From: Pegea sp. RAD2-039
Taxonomy: Eukaryota > Chordata > Thaliacea > Salpida > Salpidae
Direction: 5' to 3'
Assembly: GCA_034620365.1 (NCBI GenBank)
Contig: JAQGEQ010000058.1
Location: 1 to 64,000 of the forward strand
Length of the DNA: 64,000 nucleotides
Both the position numbers and the translations under genes were made by a program. Below the pieces are notes generated by a model. That model did no database searches, was not told the DNA's origin, and saw only the letters and a list, made by a program, of their open reading frames with translations. Shown piece after piece: positions 62,188 through 64,000 of this stretch; position 1 is the first letter of the stretch; every line of letters starts with the position of its first letter.

Positions 62188-64000
62188 ATGGGTAAGTTTT
62201 GTTAGTCTAAATATCTGATAGTTTTAATTCTAATAATTATTCCTTAATGTAAAAGTCTATATTTTTTGGTCATTAAATGTGAAATCTAGTTGTAAGAACA
62301 ACTGTTCTTATTTTATAGATTCATTTGATGAAAGTTCAATTGGAAACCACCAACTGTAAGCTAGTTTTTGTTATAAACTAAATTTGAATGTCTTTTATAA
62401 CAGAACTAGTATAGCTGAAATTAGATATGAAATTCTAATCCGTTTTATATTTTTGTTGCAATGATATAAAATGAATAGAGATAAATAATAACAAAATTTG
62501 TTTGAAAGTACTGAAACTATTTATGTTAAGCCGCCATTCATTTTTTATAGTACTTGCTAAATAGTTGTTTATGTTTTCCAATGAGGTTGATTTGAGAAAT
62601 AATTGTTTTAATTAATTTTTCTTCAAGATTATCTTAAGGTGTTCTAATGAAATAGTGTTGTTATAAATTTATTATATTTAGAAAATCAAAATAAATCATC
62701 AACTAAGCTTTTCACATTTGAGAACTTGCACACTATTAACTGCAGCCGAAACGTAACAATACCCTCGGCTATGTTATCGACTAAGGGCAGTTCTGCTTTT
62801 GGTAACACCTTTATCATAAATTGTACTTACTTTAAAAAGATGTTATTATTATTATCATTGTTTTATTATTGCATTATTTTATTTTGTAGAACATCATGTG
62901 TGGTTGATTCAATTCTGAAACCATCTCTTGCTCGACATAATAACCAAATGCAAAGTATGCCGTACCAACAACAATCTACAATAAAGATGGAACCTATTTA
63001 TGAAGATGGATTTCAAAAGCAGCAATCGCGTTTTATGGAAGATATTAGTAGGTCTACTGAGCAACATCAGTGGCAAACCTTTCAAGAAAACATGCAACCT
63101 GAAAAAACTGCTGTAACTCAGCAACTACTAAATCAAAACAATCTTCAGCAAAACAATAGCTTCATTGAAATGCCAGTGAACGAAGAGTTTTGTTCCGATG
63201 GACAATCTATACTTGAAGCACAGATGTATGAACACTCAGTGACCCAAACACAGGCTGAACAAGTAACTCAACAAGGTTCTGTCAGCTATTTGCATCAAGT
63301 TCACCCTACTTATTTCACTTCTGAACTATGTGAACAAGGAAAGTTCTACAGGCATAATTTTCCTCACATGAGCCAAGAAAAGGATCTTCAAAATTTTACC
63401 GGTCATCAGCAAGTTGTATCAGAACTACAACTCAACCCAACAGATCATTATCATCAACCAAACGCTGCACAAGGATTTCAACAAGCTTTTTTCCCGCATT
63501 CCTATTACAATCAACATCAAAACCATCAATTCTTTCATCAAAATCAACATGCTGCATTCAATCAACAAAATCAATTTGTTACTTATCAGCAACAGCAATC
63601 GGCTGCTTACAACTCTACTTACTCAGCTACAATTCCAAGCAACAATCAAATGTTAGCAAATCATCAAGATTACATTTATGGTCGCTATGTGGAAAACTAT
63701 TCTCAAAACCAAACGTTTGTAAATTTAGTTAAATTTTCTTTAATATTATAATACCTTAAGTAATTGTTAAGATTTGTTTTAATGTTGCTGGTTAGGATCT
63801 AAAGATTTACTTGACTATTATTTTTTATCTTTCTTAACAATGAAAGATCTTACCCAAAGATAAAGATCAATAATTGTTTTTTTTTATTCTCTATTGTTTT
63901 TACATGAAATATCATAACTTAGTTTTATGCATCAAAAAAGTCAAACTTAAATATATTATAATTTAGTTCAAAACTAATTAAAAAGAAATACATTTACTTT
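62188..64000 (+). CDS. Q7: family Q protein (partial, cut by window edge)
   Basis: Exons are at 62188-62191 (ATG G), 62319-62355 (37 nt, MDSFDESSIGNHQL with exon 1) and 62890-63714 (825 nt, acceptor ATTTTGTAG, donor AAAC before GTTTGT). Exons 4 and 5 are expected about 330 bp further and lie beyond 64,000. The large exon is fully open. Here the frame also happens to stay open back through part of intron 2, but the AG/GT signals and the match to other copies favour the spliced model. It differs from Q6 by scattered substitutions (for example QQLLNQNNLQQ, SELCEQGKFY). Confidence 0.65.

Larger units (their letters stand above)
59712..64000 (-). repeat. Right arm of inverted repeat 2
   Basis: Reverse complement of about 37633-41897: LINE tail, shortened relic G with the same 230-bp deletion, and the family Q gene. 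It runs off the window at 64,000. Confidence 0.85.

Overview
This is AT-rich (roughly 70% A+T by eye) nuclear DNA of an animal, probably an invertebrate. The evidence is short GT-AG introns (about 60 to 730 bp), an alpha-tubulin gene fragment that keeps one of its introns, and pieces of a CR1/L2-type non-LTR retrotransposon with a PHD-finger ORF1. I cannot name the phylum. Nothing bacterial is visible, and I found no tRNA, rRNA or CRISPR.

The window is an amplicon: one module of about 10.6 kb occurs again and again in both orientations. Each module carries two genes I do not recognise. The first, 'family F', is an uninterrupted ORF of about 430-440 codons. The second, 'family Q', is a Gln/Asn/His-rich protein of about 344 residues. 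I could rebuild Q as a five-exon gene: a first exon with only 4 coding bases, a 37-nt exon, a constant 825-nt exon, a 93-nt exon and a last exon with TAA. Within a module F and Q point toward each other (3' ends about 3 kb apart). Between a Q start and the next F start lie about 4 kb that look intergenic but contain decayed in-frame protein remnants shared between copies ('relic G').

Order of genes: Q1(-, cut by the left edge) - F1(+) - Q2(-, stop codon in the large exon) - LINE1 in place of an F - Q3(-, truncated) - foreign gene fragment - F2(-, amber stop) - F3(+) - alpha-tubulin fragment and a second host-gene fragment - Q4(-, normal stop codon lost) - LINE3 tail - Q5(+, pseudogene) - F4(-) - Q6(+, best intact Q) - LINE2 in place of an F - Q7(+, cut by the right edge).

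Two long inverted repeats organise this. Arm pair 1 is 1-14019 against 41898-55430 (coordinate sum about 55,420). F1 and F4, which lie in it, differ at only 3 of 439 residues. Arm pair 2 is about 37633-41897 against 59712-64000 (sum about 101,630). Every LINE piece sits where an F block would be expected, and host-gene fragments have been captured inside modules. F1, F3, F4 and Q6 look intact, as does the visible part of Q1 and Q7; the rest is damaged. The likeliest reading is an ampliconic, palindromic, multi-copy gene cluster evolving by inverted duplication and gene conversion. Whether it is a selfish element, a sex-linked or B-chromosome-like amplicon, or an old integrated element cannot be decided from the sequence alone.
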